From NCBI RefSeq assembly GCF_001553605.1, contig NZ_CP014229.1, positions 2,694,501 through 2,758,500 on the forward strand: 64,000 nt of DNA. The letters are read 5' to 3'. The notes under the pieces were generated by a model. That model made no database searches. It was not told the origin of the DNA and worked only from the letters and a program-made list of their open reading frames with translations. Of this stretch, positions 7,868-15,438 are shown one piece after another; the first letter of the stretch is position 1; each line of letters opens with the position of its first letter. The position numbers and the translations under genes are program-made. This stretch comes from Desulfovibrio fairfieldensis (GTDB lineage: Bacteria; Desulfobacterota; Desulfovibrionia; Desulfovibrionales; Desulfovibrionaceae).

Positions 7868-9142
7868 ATGTACGTGCCTTTACGGTCAAAGATAACCCGC
7901 TGTGATGACAGCGTTTCGGATTATTTCCCCCTGGTGCCGTGCCGCGCGCCACAGCACGCCCGCCCCCGTGCCCGGCTCTGGTTTGCGCCCGTGCGCGGCC
8001 TGACCCTGCTCTGCTGGCTGCTGTTCCTGTCCTCGTCCGTTCCGGCGGCTGACCTTGCGGACAATGGGTCACCCGATTTCACGGCCGATCAGGCCGCGCT
8101 TCCGGAAGTTGCGGACAATGCGCCCGGCAGCGGCGAAGCCGAAGCAGGCAACAGTGCAAACGGCAACATGCCTCCGCCCGCGCCGGTCCCCGGCCAACAG
8201 GGCGTGGACCGGGACGGCCGCCCGGCCTGGACGCAATTGGAACCCGGCCTGGCCTTCGGCGAATTTCAGCTCAACGACAGCGAAGCGCGGCTCACGGCCC
8301 TGCGCATTGACCCCGCCCGGTTCGACTTCATACTCTGCGCCAGCTCGCAGGACGGCCGCCCGGCCCGCGCCCTGAGCGACTGGGGCGAGCAATACGATCT
8401 TACGGCGGCCATCAACGCCAGCATGTATCTGCCCGACGGCAGCACCAGCACCGGCTACATGCGCCAGGGCGGACACGTCAACAACAAGCGTCTGGTCCAG
8501 CGCTTCGGGGCCTTTTTCGTAGCCCGGCCCGACAGCCCCAATCTGCCCCCGGCGGCCATCCTGGATCGTGACAGCCCCGACTGGAGGCAGCGCATCGACC
8601 ACTACGGCCTGGTGGTCCAGAATTACCGGATGATTAATGCCGAACGGCGCATTCTCTGGGCTCCGGGCGGCCCTCTCTACTCCATTTCCGCCGTGGCCCA
8701 GGACGGCGACGGCCAAATTCTCTTCCTGCACTGCCGCGAACCCGTGGAGGCCTACGCCTTTGCCCAGCAGCTCCTGCACCTGCCGCTGGACGTGCGCACC
8801 GTCATGTATGTGGAAGGCGGGGCCCAGGCCGGCCTGCTGGTGCGTTCCGCCTCGCTCCGGCGTGAGCTGGCCGGACGCCACGCCGTCTCTTTTCTGGTGA
8901 CCGGCAATCTCAAGGCCACTCTGCCCAACGTGCTGGGCGCGCGCCGCAAAGCAACGCCCACCACAACCGCCCCGACGCCCGACACAAAGCCCGCTCAAAC
9001 CGCCGACTCCCCCACTGCCCGGATTCCCGGCCAACCTCCTGCGGAAGCGGCCGCGGGACCGGATGAAAGCTCTCCCTCCCCGGCGCATGTTGATCCGGCG
9101 TCGACCAACACGGTTCCGTCGCCTGAAGGCGCCCACAAATAA
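7868..9142 (+). CDS. Secreted phosphodiester glycosidase (NAGPA/DUF2233 domain) protein
   Basis: 424 residues. A hydrophobic export segment at about residues 44-60 (LTLLCWLLFLSSSVPAA) is followed by a low-complexity stretch. The DUF2233/NAGPA domain spans residues about 120-355, with AINASMYLPDGSTSTGYM, ILWAPGGPLYSISAVAQDGDG and the closing VMYVEGGAQAGLLV. The domain family hydrolyses phosphodiester-linked sugars, but substrates in bacteria are mostly unknown. After residue 355 the chain is a Thr/Pro/Ala-rich tail typical of cell-envelope linkers. It stands alone between divergent metF and the desulfoferrodoxin operon. The N-terminal start is uncertain: the first 40 residues are atypical for a signal peptide. 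Confidence 0.8.
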   Translation: MYVPLRSKITRCDDSVSDYFPLVPCRAPQHARPRARLWFAPVRGLTLLCWLLFLSSSVPAADLADNGSPDFTADQAALPEVADNAPGSGEAEAGNSANGNMPPPAPVPGQQGVDRDGRPAWTQLEPGLAFGEFQLNDSEARLTALRIDPARFDFILCASSQDGRPARALSDWGEQYDLTAAINASMYLPDGSTSTGYMRQGGHVNNKRLVQRFGAFFVARPDSPNLPPAAILDRDSPDWRQRIDHYGLVVQNYRMINAERRILWAPGGPLYSISAVAQDGDGQILFLHCREPVEAYAFAQQLLHLPLDVRTVMYVEGGAQAGLLVRSASLRRELAGRHAVSFLVTGNLKATLPNVLGARRKATPTTTAPTPDTKPAQTADSPTARIPGQPPAEAAAGPDESSPSPAHVDPASTNTVPSPEGAHK

Positions 9143-9176
9143 GAAATATTCTTATTACCTGTAAAAAGCCTTTACA
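9138..9176. promoter_or_regulatory. Two AT-rich dyads upstream of the desulfoferrodoxin operon (Fur/PerR-type candidate)
   Basis: AATAAGAA-ATA-TTCTTATT (9138-9156) is a perfect 8-bp-arm dyad overlapping the stop codon of the preceding gene. TGTAAA-AAGCC-TTTACA (9160-9176) follows directly. AT-rich dyads of this form resemble Fur-superfamily boxes, and PerR control of oxygen-defence genes is known in Desulfovibrio. They lie about 200 bases upstream of the dfx ATG, so a long leader or a nearer promoter must be assumed. Confidence 0.4.
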
Positions 9177-9380
9177 AAAAACCGTTTTTAGCCCAAAATC
9201 TGTATCGGAATTTCGGTGAACGGCAGGTCGGCACATCCGGCCCGGCCACAACGCCGAAAGGCCTTCCAGCGGGTCCGGCCCGCCGGTGTGTTTGCAAATC
9301 CGCCCCGTTTGCGGGCCGGGCATCCGAGCCCCGAGAGGCCGATGCCTTCATAGTTTTTTTATGACATAGCGAGGATTATT

Positions 9381-9761
9381 ATGCCCAACCAGTTGGAAAT
9401 TTATAAATGCACCCATTGCGGCAATATTGTTGAAGTTCTGCACGGCGGCGGCGCTGAACTCGTCTGCTGTGGCGAGCCCATGAAGCTCATGAAGGAAGGC
9501 TCCACCGACGGCGCGCTGGAGAAACACGTGCCGGTGATCGAAAAAGTGGACGGCGGCTACAAGGTCAAGGTGGGCAGCATGGCCCATCCCATGGAAGAAA
9601 AGCATTACATTGAGTGGATCGAGCTGCTGGCCGACGGCAGAAGCTACACCAAATTCCTCAAGCCCGGCGACGCGCCCGAAGCCTTCTTCGAAATCGACGC
9701 CGCCAAGGTGACCGCCCGTGAATACTGCAATCTGCACGGGCTGTGGAAGGCTGAGAACTAA
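9381..9761 (+). CDS. dfx: Desulfoferrodoxin (superoxide reductase)
   Basis: 126 residues with both metal centres complete. Centre I is Fe(Cys)4 with Cys10, Cys13, Cys29, Cys30. Centre II is the catalytic Fe(His)4Cys site with His49, His69, His75, Cys116 and His119. It reduces superoxide to hydrogen peroxide without releasing O2, in the cytoplasm, taking electrons from rubredoxin. It is first gene of the dfx-rub-roo group, the classic arrangement in Desulfovibrio. The ATG has a GAGG site (GCGAGGATTATT). The stop codon TAA doubles as the left end of a 28-bp palindromic element. Confidence 0.98.
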   Translation: MPNQLEIYKCTHCGNIVEVLHGGGAELVCCGEPMKLMKEGSTDGALEKHVPVIEKVDGGYKVKVGSMAHPMEEKHYIEWIELLADGRSYTKFLKPGDAPEAFFEIDAAKVTAREYCNLHGLWKAEN

Positions 9762-9786
9762 AGCATTTCAAAATAAAATTGCTCTA
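9759..9786. repeat. 28-bp TA-bounded palindromic mini-element (family E) in the dfx stop codon
   Basis: TA, then an imperfect palindrome AAGCATTTC…ATTGCTC, then TA: 28 bp in all, the same length as the copies at 30170-30197 and 53737-53764. The left TA is part of the dfx stop TAA. It could also fold as a weak hairpin between dfx and rub. Confidence 0.6.
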
Positions 9787-9844
9787 ATTTCGGCAAGCAT
9801 GACCGCGCGGCCCGTGCGCGCGGATCGAAAAAAGGAGAATATCC

Positions 9845-9982
9845 ATGCAGAAATACGTCTGTAGCGTTTGCGGCTATGAATATGACCCGGCGGAACATGA
9901 CAACGTGCCTTTCGATCAGCTTCCCGACGACTGGGTCTGCCCGGTGTGCGGCGTGAGCAAGGACCAGTTCAATCCCGCCTAA
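9845..9982 (+). CDS. rub: Rubredoxin, short (45-residue) form
   Basis: 45 residues beginning [15 protein letters not shown]. The Fe site is Cys6, Cys9, Cys32, Cys35 (two CxxCG knuckles). The protein is seven residues shorter than the usual 52, a shortening known from D. desulfuricans rubredoxin, which it closely resembles. It shuttles single electrons to desulfoferrodoxin and to the oxygen reductase encoded next door. The ATG at 9845 follows AAAAAAGGAGAATATCC, a strong site. Confidence 0.97.
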   Translation: MQKYVCSVCGYEYDPAEHDNVPFDQLPDDWVCPVCGVSKDQFNPA

Positions 9983-10012
9983 GTTTTGATTGTGGTTTGT
10001 ATTTCCGTCTTT

Positions 10013-10049
10013 CCCCGCCTTGCCGGTCCGCCGGCGGGGCGGGGCTTTT
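10013..10049 (+). terminator. Attenuator/terminator hairpin between rub and roo
   Basis: CCCCGCC…GGCGGGG outer stem and GCCGG/CCGGC inner stem, followed by CTTTTA. A GC-rich hairpin with a short T run between rub and roo. It probably ends part of the transcripts, giving more dfx/rub than roo message. Confidence 0.6.
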
Positions 10050-10096
10050 AATGACGGAGAATTTCCTTTCCACTTTGCACTTTCTGGAGAATTGAC

Positions 10097-11305
10097 ATGC
10101 AACCTGTTGAAATCAAAAAAGACATTTTCTGGGTGGGCTGCGTTGATTACGATCACCGCGACTTTCACGGCTATTCCCGCTCGCCGGACGGCTCCACCTA
10201 CAACGCCTATCTGATCAAAGACCAGAAAAACGTGCTCATAGACACTGTGGCTCCCGGCTGCGCAGGCACGCTGCTCTGCCGTCTGGCCAAGACCCTGGCA
10301 CCCGAAAAAGTGGATTACATCGTCTGCAACCACATCGAACTGGACCATTCGGGCTCCCTGGCCGAAGTGGTGGAGCGGGTCAAGCCGGAAAAAATCTTCG
10401 TCTCCCAGGCCGGGCTCAAGTCCATGGCCGGGTATTTCGCGGGCAAGAACTGGCCCGTGCAGGCCGTGAAAAGCGGCGACATCCTGAACATCGGCAGCCG
10501 CAACATCGTCTTTCAGGAAACCCGCATGCTGCACTGGCCGGACAGCATGGTTTCCTACATTCCCGAGGAAAAACTGCTGATCAGCAACGACATCTTCGGC
10601 CAGAACATCGCCAGCAGCGCCCGTTTCGCGGACGATTTCGGGGACGACGGCGAATTCGTGAAGCGGATCAAGGAATATTTCTACAACATCATACTGCCCT
10701 ATTCCCCCATGGTGCTCAAAACCCTGCCCGTGGTGGAAAAACTGGACATCGACATGATCGCTCCGGACCACGGCCTGATCCACCGGGGCGAGAAGGCCGT
10801 GCGCTTCATCATCGACATGTACCGCAACCTGGCCGAGCAGAAGCCGCAGCAGCGCGCCCTGATTTTCTACGACACCATGTGGCAGTCCACGGAGCGCATG
10901 GCCTATGCCGCATGCAGCGGCCTGGAGGAAAACGGCGTGCCCACGCGGATCATGTCCGTGAAGCACAACCACCACAGCGCGGTGATGACCGAACTGGCCG
11001 ACTGCGGAGCCGTGCTGGCCGGTTCGCCGACTCACAACAACACGGTGCTGCCTTTGGTGGCCGCGCAGCTCACCTATATGAAGGGGCTGCGGCCGCTCAA
11101 CCGCGTGGGCGGCGCCTTCGGCTCCTACGGCTGGTCGGGCGAAGCGCCCAAATATCTCCAGGAACAGCTGGCCGCCATGAATATGGACATGCCCGCCGAT
11201 CCCGTGAAGTGCAACTGGGCTCCGGACAAGGACGTATTCCGCGCCTGCCATGAGCTGGGCAAAACCGTGGCTGAGACTCTCAAGAAGAAGTGCCAGGAAG
11301 GCTAG
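10097..11305 (+). CDS. roo: Rubredoxin:oxygen oxidoreductase (flavodiiron protein)
   Basis: 402 residues with two domains. The N-terminal beta-lactamase-like diiron domain (1-250) has ligands in HIELDH (near residue 80), HWPDSM, SNDIFGQ and DHGLIH. The C-terminal flavodoxin domain (255-400) has the FMN phosphate loop FYDTMWQST and the SPTHNNTVLP and GSYGWSGEA loops. The cytosolic enzyme reduces O2 to water (and can reduce NO) with electrons from rubredoxin, protecting an anaerobe from oxygen. Length and domain order match the D. gigas enzyme. It starts with TTTCTGGAGAATTGAC before the ATG. The stop TAG begins the sequence TAGGGGCTGTTTC, an element-like end. Confidence 0.98.
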   Translation: MQPVEIKKDIFWVGCVDYDHRDFHGYSRSPDGSTYNAYLIKDQKNVLIDTVAPGCAGTLLCRLAKTLAPEKVDYIVCNHIELDHSGSLAEVVERVKPEKIFVSQAGLKSMAGYFAGKNWPVQAVKSGDILNIGSRNIVFQETRMLHWPDSMVSYIPEEKLLISNDIFGQNIASSARFADDFGDDGEFVKRIKEYFYNIILPYSPMVLKTLPVVEKLDIDMIAPDHGLIHRGEKAVRFIIDMYRNLAEQKPQQRALIFYDTMWQSTERMAYAACSGLEENGVPTRIMSVKHNHHSAVMTELADCGAVLAGSPTHNNTVLPLVAAQLTYMKGLRPLNRVGGAFGSYGWSGEAPKYLQEQLAAMNMDMPADPVKCNWAPDKDVFRACHELGKTVAETLKKKCQEG

Positions 11306-11345
11306 GGGCTGTTTCTAAATTAGGATTTTTGTTTTCTGCCAAGAA
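11303..11345. repeat. Possible single end of an IS5/MITE-like element at the roo stop codon
   Basis: The roo stop TAG continues as TAGGGGCTGTTTCTAAATTA, resembling the GGG-CTGTT ends of the other TA-bounded elements and the sequence at 14107. No matching inverted end was found in the next 150 bases, so this is either a decayed element or a solo end. Confidence 0.3.
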
Positions 11346-11430
11346 AGGCGAGCCTTGGGCGGACGTGTGAGCCGTACGGATAAAGCAAGCAACCGGCGAC
11401 CTTGAACCCGGTGCGGAGAAATTAATGACG

Positions 11431-11465
11431 AAAAAGCGCGCTCCGTGCAAACGGGGCGCGCTTTT
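11431..11465. terminator. Bidirectional terminator between roo and the Arg/Asp-rich gene
   Basis: AAAAGCGCGC and GCGCGCTTTT form a 10-bp stem around a 14-base loop, with A and T runs on the two flanks. It can therefore end transcription from both convergent genes. Confidence 0.75.
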
Positions 11466-11498
11466 CACATTCAGATTCAAGAATCCGAGTTCGTTTTT

Positions 11499-12029
11499 TT
11501 ACAGCGTGCGCATGTGGTCCGGACGGCGGTCGTCATGGCGGGGGCCGGGGCCGCGATGGTCGCGGCGGTCATAATCCCGCCGGTCGTCGCGACGCTTGTC
11601 ATAGCGCCCGTCGCGGCGGTGGTCGCGATCGTCCCGGCGATGGTCGTAACGGTCGCGGTCATGACGTCCGTCATAGCGGCGGTCGTCCCGACGATCATAT
11701 TTACCGTCCCGGCGGTCGTCACGGCGGTCGTATTTGCGGTCCTGCTTGTCCGCCTTGCGGTCTCCGCGCCGGTCGAACTGATCCTGCTTGCGGTCCTGGC
11801 GGCGTTCGAAATCCTCGCGTTTACGGTCTTGGCGACGTTCAAAATCTTCACGCTTGCGGCCATCGTCCCTGTCCGCCACGGTTTTGCCGGGCAGAGCATG
11901 ACCGGCCACGACCGGGGTATTTTCCGTGTCGGCGACGGGCGCGGCATTGGCGCTCAGGCCTCCGGCCATCCACACGACGGCGGCCACGGCGCACAGGCTC
12001 AAGGGTCGCCATACAGCGTACATTTTCAT
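11499..12029 (-). CDS. Secreted Arg/Asp-rich repeat protein of unknown function
   Basis: 176 residues. A signal peptide (1-29, ending SANA) and a short linker precede about 120 residues made almost only of Arg, Asp, Lys, Tyr, His and Gly. First come tandem REDFERRQDRK units, then many RRDDR/YDRRDD units. Such an alternating-charge chain should be disordered or a charged single helix. The exported mature form is roughly charge balanced. It loosely recalls RcnB-like periplasmic metal-homeostasis proteins and histidine/aspartate metal-binding tails, but no conserved domain is visible. A start with CTTAGGAGGTAAGC context supports translation. Function unknown. Confidence 0.75.
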   Translation of the reverse strand: MKMYAVWRPLSLCAVAAVVWMAGGLSANAAPVADTENTPVVAGHALPGKTVADRDDGRKREDFERRQDRKREDFERRQDRKQDQFDRRGDRKADKQDRKYDRRDDRRDGKYDRRDDRRYDGRHDRDRYDHRRDDRDHRRDGRYDKRRDDRRDYDRRDHRGPGPRHDDRRPDHMRTL

Positions 12030-12112
12030 TGCTTACCTCCTAAATAAAAGGCATGAATGCCTTACCCCGCTCATACGCTGAAGCCGAAGCGGAAGCAAGC
12101 CCGGCCCGCGCT

Positions 12113-13261
12113 TCAGGCCTTGAAACGCAGGGCGGGCGCGCCCACCCCCAGGCGGGCCGACGCCGATTTGACGGCCTCGGCCTCGGCGCGCACGTAGCGC
12201 CGCCCCTCCAGGATATAGGCCTTGGCTTCCAGGCGTTCACCCGCGTCGATCAGCTCCGCCGCCTCGCGCGGCAGCACCAGCCGTTCCAGGCATTGCCGCC
12301 GCAGGCCCAGGCTGTGGGTATGGCGCAGCAGGCCCAGGCTTACGCCCTCCTCGTCCTCCGGGCGGCAGAGCACGCGCAGCAGGCCTGCGGGACGGTTTTT
12401 CTTGCCGATGCCGGGCAGCCAGAGCACATCCAGCACTTCGGGCGACGCGGCCAAGGCCGTGAGGGCCATGCCCAGCTCCTCGCCGCTGAGGTGGTCCAGA
12501 TGGGTCTCCAGTTGCAGCACCTGTTCCCGGCCGCCCCGCGCGTGCGACACGGCTTCGGGCGCGGGCTCCGCCAGCCAGGCCCGCAGCCCCCCCGGGGCCG
12601 GACGCGAGCCGTAGCCCGTGCCCAAGGCGCGCAGCACGCCCAGCGGGCCGTCCGTAAATTCATCCACCAGCACATGGACCAGAGCCGCGCCCGTGGGCGT
12701 GACCAATTCCTCGCGCGCGTCCGTGGGCCGCACGGGCTTGCCGCGCATCAGCCAGGCAGCGGCGGGCGCGGGCAGCGGAATCAGCCCGTGGGCGCATTGC
12801 ACCGTGCCGGAAAACCAGGGCAGGGGCGAGGCCGTAACCCGGCGCACGCCCAGTTGCTCCAGGCCCCAGCAGGCCCCGGCGATGTCCACCAGGGTGTCGA
12901 TGGCCCCCACCTCATGAAAGTGCACCTCTTCCGGCGGAATCTGATGCGCCTCGGCCTCGGCCAGGGTCAGGGCCTCCAGCACGGCCAAGGCCCGTTGCCG
13001 CGCCGCGCCGCCCATATCCAGGACGGCGAAGACGGCCGCGATGTCCGCCGGATGGCGCAGGGGCTGGACCTCGTCCCAGCTCACGTCCACCCGCCTGCCG
13101 GGGCCGCCGACGCGCGTCTCGGGCCAGGTCTCAATGCGGCAATTCACACCGGCGCGGGCCAGGACCGACGCCAGAGGGGCAATATCCAGCCCCAGATGGA
13201 CCAGGGCGGCCAGGGTCATGTCGCCGCTGATGCCGTTGCCGCAATCCAGATATAAATCCAT
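12113..13261 (-). CDS. larC: LarC-type nickel chelatase/insertion protein
   Basis: 382 residues from the ATG at 13261 (site GCGGAGGGAGTGGAGAC). The N-terminus MDLYLDCGNGISGDMTLAAL is the LarC signature. Further motifs are PPEEVHFHEVGAIDTLVDI and LVTPTGAALV, and in the C-terminal part LETHLDHLSGEELG. LarC inserts nickel into the pyridinium bis-thiocarboxylate cofactor used by lactate racemase and related enzymes. Partners LarB and LarE are not in the window. It is divergent from the CBS-domain gene, sharing a 179-base intergenic region. Confidence 0.9.
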   Translation of the reverse strand: MDLYLDCGNGISGDMTLAALVHLGLDIAPLASVLARAGVNCRIETWPETRVGGPGRRVDVSWDEVQPLRHPADIAAVFAVLDMGGAARQRALAVLEALTLAEAEAHQIPPEEVHFHEVGAIDTLVDIAGACWGLEQLGVRRVTASPLPWFSGTVQCAHGLIPLPAPAAAWLMRGKPVRPTDAREELVTPTGAALVHVLVDEFTDGPLGVLRALGTGYGSRPAPGGLRAWLAEPAPEAVSHARGGREQVLQLETHLDHLSGEELGMALTALAASPEVLDVLWLPGIGKKNRPAGLLRVLCRPEDEEGVSLGLLRHTHSLGLRRQCLERLVLPREAAELIDAGERLEAKAYILEGRRYVRAEAEAVKSASARLGVGAPALRFKA

Positions 13262-13440
13262 GTCTCCACTCCCTCCGCCGAAAAAAGGCATACGGCCCGC
13301 GGGCGTCGCGCCATGGCGGGCTTGTGCGGCAGCCCGCCCTTGGTGTATGGATAAAGCCGGGAACACGGTTCCCGGCGCACGGACCGGCCGGCCGCCCGCC
13401 ACGCCCGCGCCAACGATTTCAACCGCCCAGGGGAGGAAGC

Positions 13441-14109
13441 ATGCTCGTACAGAACTGGATGACCACCGAAGTGATTACCGTGACGCCCGAAACGTCCCTG
13501 CTCAAAATCGGCAAGCTGATGCGCGACAACAGCGTACGCCGTCTGCCCGTGCTGGACGACAAGGGCCATGTGGTGGGCATCATTTCAGACCGCGATGTCC
13601 GGGACGCCTCGCCTTCCAAGGCCACTACCCTCGACATGTATGAGATGCATTACCTGCTGGCCGAACTCAAGGCCAAAGATATTATGACGCCCCGGCCCTT
13701 CACAGTCAAACCCACGGATACCGTGGAAAAAGCGGCCATGCTGATGCTGGACAACAAGTTCGGCGGCCTGCCCGTGGTGGAGGAAAGCGGACGTCTGGTG
13801 GGCATCATTTCGGACCAGGACGTATTCAAGGCCCTGGTGAGCATTACCGGCGTACGCGAGGGCGGCATCCAGCTGGGCATTGAAATCGCCAACCAGCCCG
13901 GAGCCATGAAGCCCGTCTTCGACCTGCTGCGCGCGCACGGGGCCCGGATACTCTCCGTGCTCTCGGCCAACAATCAGGAAGGCAACCGCAAGGTCTTTCT
14001 GCGTCTGCGCGAAATGGAAAACCGCGAAGCCGAGGAAGCGGTCATCGCCGACGTCAAGGAACATGCCCATCTGTTGTACTGGGCGCGCAACGAAGTGCAT
14101 CTGGTTTAG
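13441..14109 (+). CDS. CBS-pair and ACT domain regulatory protein (AcuB-like)
   Basis: 222 residues; the ATG at 13441 is preceded by GGGGAGGAAGC. Two CBS domains (residues about 7-60 and 78-130) have matching VGIISDRDV and VGIISDQDV ends. A C-terminal ACT-like domain (142-210) contains IQLGIEIANQPGAMKPVFDLL. The CBS pair likely binds an adenine nucleotide and the ACT domain an amino acid or related ligand. Architecture is that of AcuB-type proteins, whose function is not settled. The stop TAG at 14107 overlaps a TA-bounded mini-palindrome. Confidence 0.88.
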   Translation: MLVQNWMTTEVITVTPETSLLKIGKLMRDNSVRRLPVLDDKGHVVGIISDRDVRDASPSKATTLDMYEMHYLLAELKAKDIMTPRPFTVKPTDTVEKAAMLMLDNKFGGLPVVEESGRLVGIISDQDVFKALVSITGVREGGIQLGIEIANQPGAMKPVFDLLRAHGARILSVLSANNQEGNRKVFLRLREMENREAEEAVIADVKEHAHLLYWARNEVHLV

Positions 14110-14134
14110 GGGCTGTTTCACGTTGAAATGCTCT
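14107..14134. repeat. Decayed family E mini-element in the CBS-ACT stop codon
   Basis: TAGGGGCTGTTTCACGTTGAAATGCTC: the right half matches the GTTGAAATGC arm of the 28-bp palindromes and the left half matches the GGGGCTGTTTC end seen at roo. The right TA has become CT/TC. The left TA is in the stop codon TAG. Confidence 0.4.
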
Positions 14135-14453
14135 CGCGCCTTCACCATGCGCGGCGCGCCGCGAAACAACGGCGGTAAATAAGGGCTGAGCTTGATCCGG
14201 GCCGCGTCGCCATCTGGAATAGCTATTTGGAATATATAGCAAATTTTTCCGACAAATGTGCTGGGAGACGTGAAAAAAAGTGCGCGGGGCTTGCCATCGA
14301 CACCGTTTTATGACATAAGGGCTCGTGTATTGCGATTGGGTTCTCAATCGCGCTTCCAAGCGGAATTCGGCCGGGGTCGGACATTCCGGCTGGCGTAGCG
14401 CCAGGGCATATCGTCCCGGCGAGTTGAGCAATATCTGTCCAAGGAGGACACGC
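14135..14453 (+). promoter_or_regulatory. Long leader region of dsrC
   Basis: A 319-base non-coding stretch. It holds an AT-rich patch near 14220-14250 (GCTAT…ATAGC dyad), a weak promoter-like TTGCCA (14291) with CATAAG 17 bases on, and a hairpin GCGATTG…CAATCGC at 14332-14351. No gene seen. The highly expressed dsrC is expected to have a strong promoter here; the exact boxes are uncertain. Confidence 0.35.
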
Positions 14454-14771
14454 ATGGCTGAGATCACCTATAAAGGTAAAAGCTTTGAAGTTGACGAAGA
14501 TGGTTTCCTGCTGCGTTTTGACGACTGGTGCCCCGAATGGATGGAATATGTGAAGGAATCCGAAGGCATCTCCGAGATCACCCCTGATCATCAGAAGATC
14601 CTCGACTTCCTGCAGGACTACTACAAAAAGAACGGCATCGCTCCCATGGTGCGCATTCTTTCCAAAAACACCGGCTACAAGCTGAAGGAAGTGTACGAAC
14701 TCTTCCCCTCCGGCCCCGGCAAAGGCGCCTGCAAAATGGCCGGCCTGCCCAAGCCCACCGGTTGCGTGTAG
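14454..14771 (+). CDS. dsrC: DsrC, sulfur-carrier partner of dissimilatory sulfite reductase
   Basis: 105 residues from the ATG at 14454 (site CCAAGGAGGACACGC). Motifs are the DsrC/TusE fold start MAEITYKGKSFEVDEDGF, WCPEWMEYV, and the C-terminal arm ending CKMAGLPKPTGCV with both redox cysteines (Cys93 and Cys104). DsrC receives sulfur from DsrAB as a trisulfide that is passed to the membrane DsrMKJOP complex in sulfate respiration. In sulfate reducers it is typically encoded away from dsrAB, as here. It is monocistronic, ending at a strong terminator. Confidence 0.98.
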   Translation: MAEITYKGKSFEVDEDGFLLRFDDWCPEWMEYVKESEGISEITPDHQKILDFLQDYYKKNGIAPMVRILSKNTGYKLKEVYELFPSGPGKGACKMAGLPKPTGCV

Positions 14772-14795
14772 TCCGAGCTTCAATTTTCGGAAAAA

Positions 14796-14824
14796 GCGGA
14801 AGGGATATCCCTTCCGCTTTTTTT
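14796..14824 (+). terminator. Rho-independent terminator of dsrC
   Basis: GCGGAAGGGA-TA-TCCCTTCCGC perfect stem followed by seven T residues, 24 bases after the dsrC stop. Confidence 0.93.
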
Positions 14825-14926
14825 ATTGTCCGCGTTCCGCCTCCTCGCCTTGCCCGCCGTGTCCGTCCACGCTATGTTGACCCAAAATCGGACTGTCCGT
14901 CCGGGCCACAGCATCCGGGAGGCCGC

Positions 14927-15436
14927 GTGGAGGAAATAGTCGCTCTGACCATACTGGTGCCGCTGGCGATCCTGATCTGTCTGATCGTCCTTTTTGCGCG
15001 CGGCGCAGGCCAACGTCGGCAATTGGCGGCCCTGCGCGACGAGGTTGACGCACTCCGCCGGGAAGTCCGGAACCTGCGCGCAGACGCGACATCTTTTTCC
15101 GCATCCGGCCGGGACGACGTGCGGGCCCAGGAAATGCCGCCCGCCGGGGACGTCGAACCCCAAAGCGACGACGACGAAGGGAATCCCTTGCCTGACCCGG
15201 CAGCGCGGATGCCGCCGCAAGCTCTTCCGGCCACGGCTGAAAAACTGGAGTTCAGCTTTGTCGATGCGGGCGATGCCGGTGCTGGACATGTAAGCCCGCC
15301 CCCGGTCCCCCCCCTGGCCCGGCGCTGGAAGAAGAGGCTCCGGCCGCGCAATCCGGGCCGCCCACGAGAACCGCGACACCACGCGGCCCACGCCGTCCTC
15401 CCCCGGCAAGCCCGCCCGCCCTGGCCGGAGCGTTAA
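14927..15436 (+). pseudogene. 5' part of a DUF2339 membrane-protein gene, out of frame with the rest
   Basis: A GTG at 14927 with an ideal GGGAGG site opens a frame that encodes one membrane helix (VALTILVPLAILICLIVLFA), a short coiled coil (QLAALRDEVDALRREVRNL) and an acidic/Pro-rich linker, the standard N-terminus of DUF2339 proteins. Near 15307-15314 the sequence holds a run of eight C residues. After it this frame turns Arg-rich and ends at 15436, while the frame one base back continues as a Pro-rich linker into the 15439 gene. Nine (or six) C residues would join the two into one long protein. Frameshift, slippage or a sequencing error are all possible. Confidence 0.65.
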
Positions 15437-15438
15437 CC

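Noticed and set aside
11500..11860. Regular repeats in the Arg/Asp gene looking like a CRISPR or satellite
   Set aside because: Repeats are codon-phased and encode RRDD units within one open frame with a signal peptide; no uniform spacer/repeat lengths.
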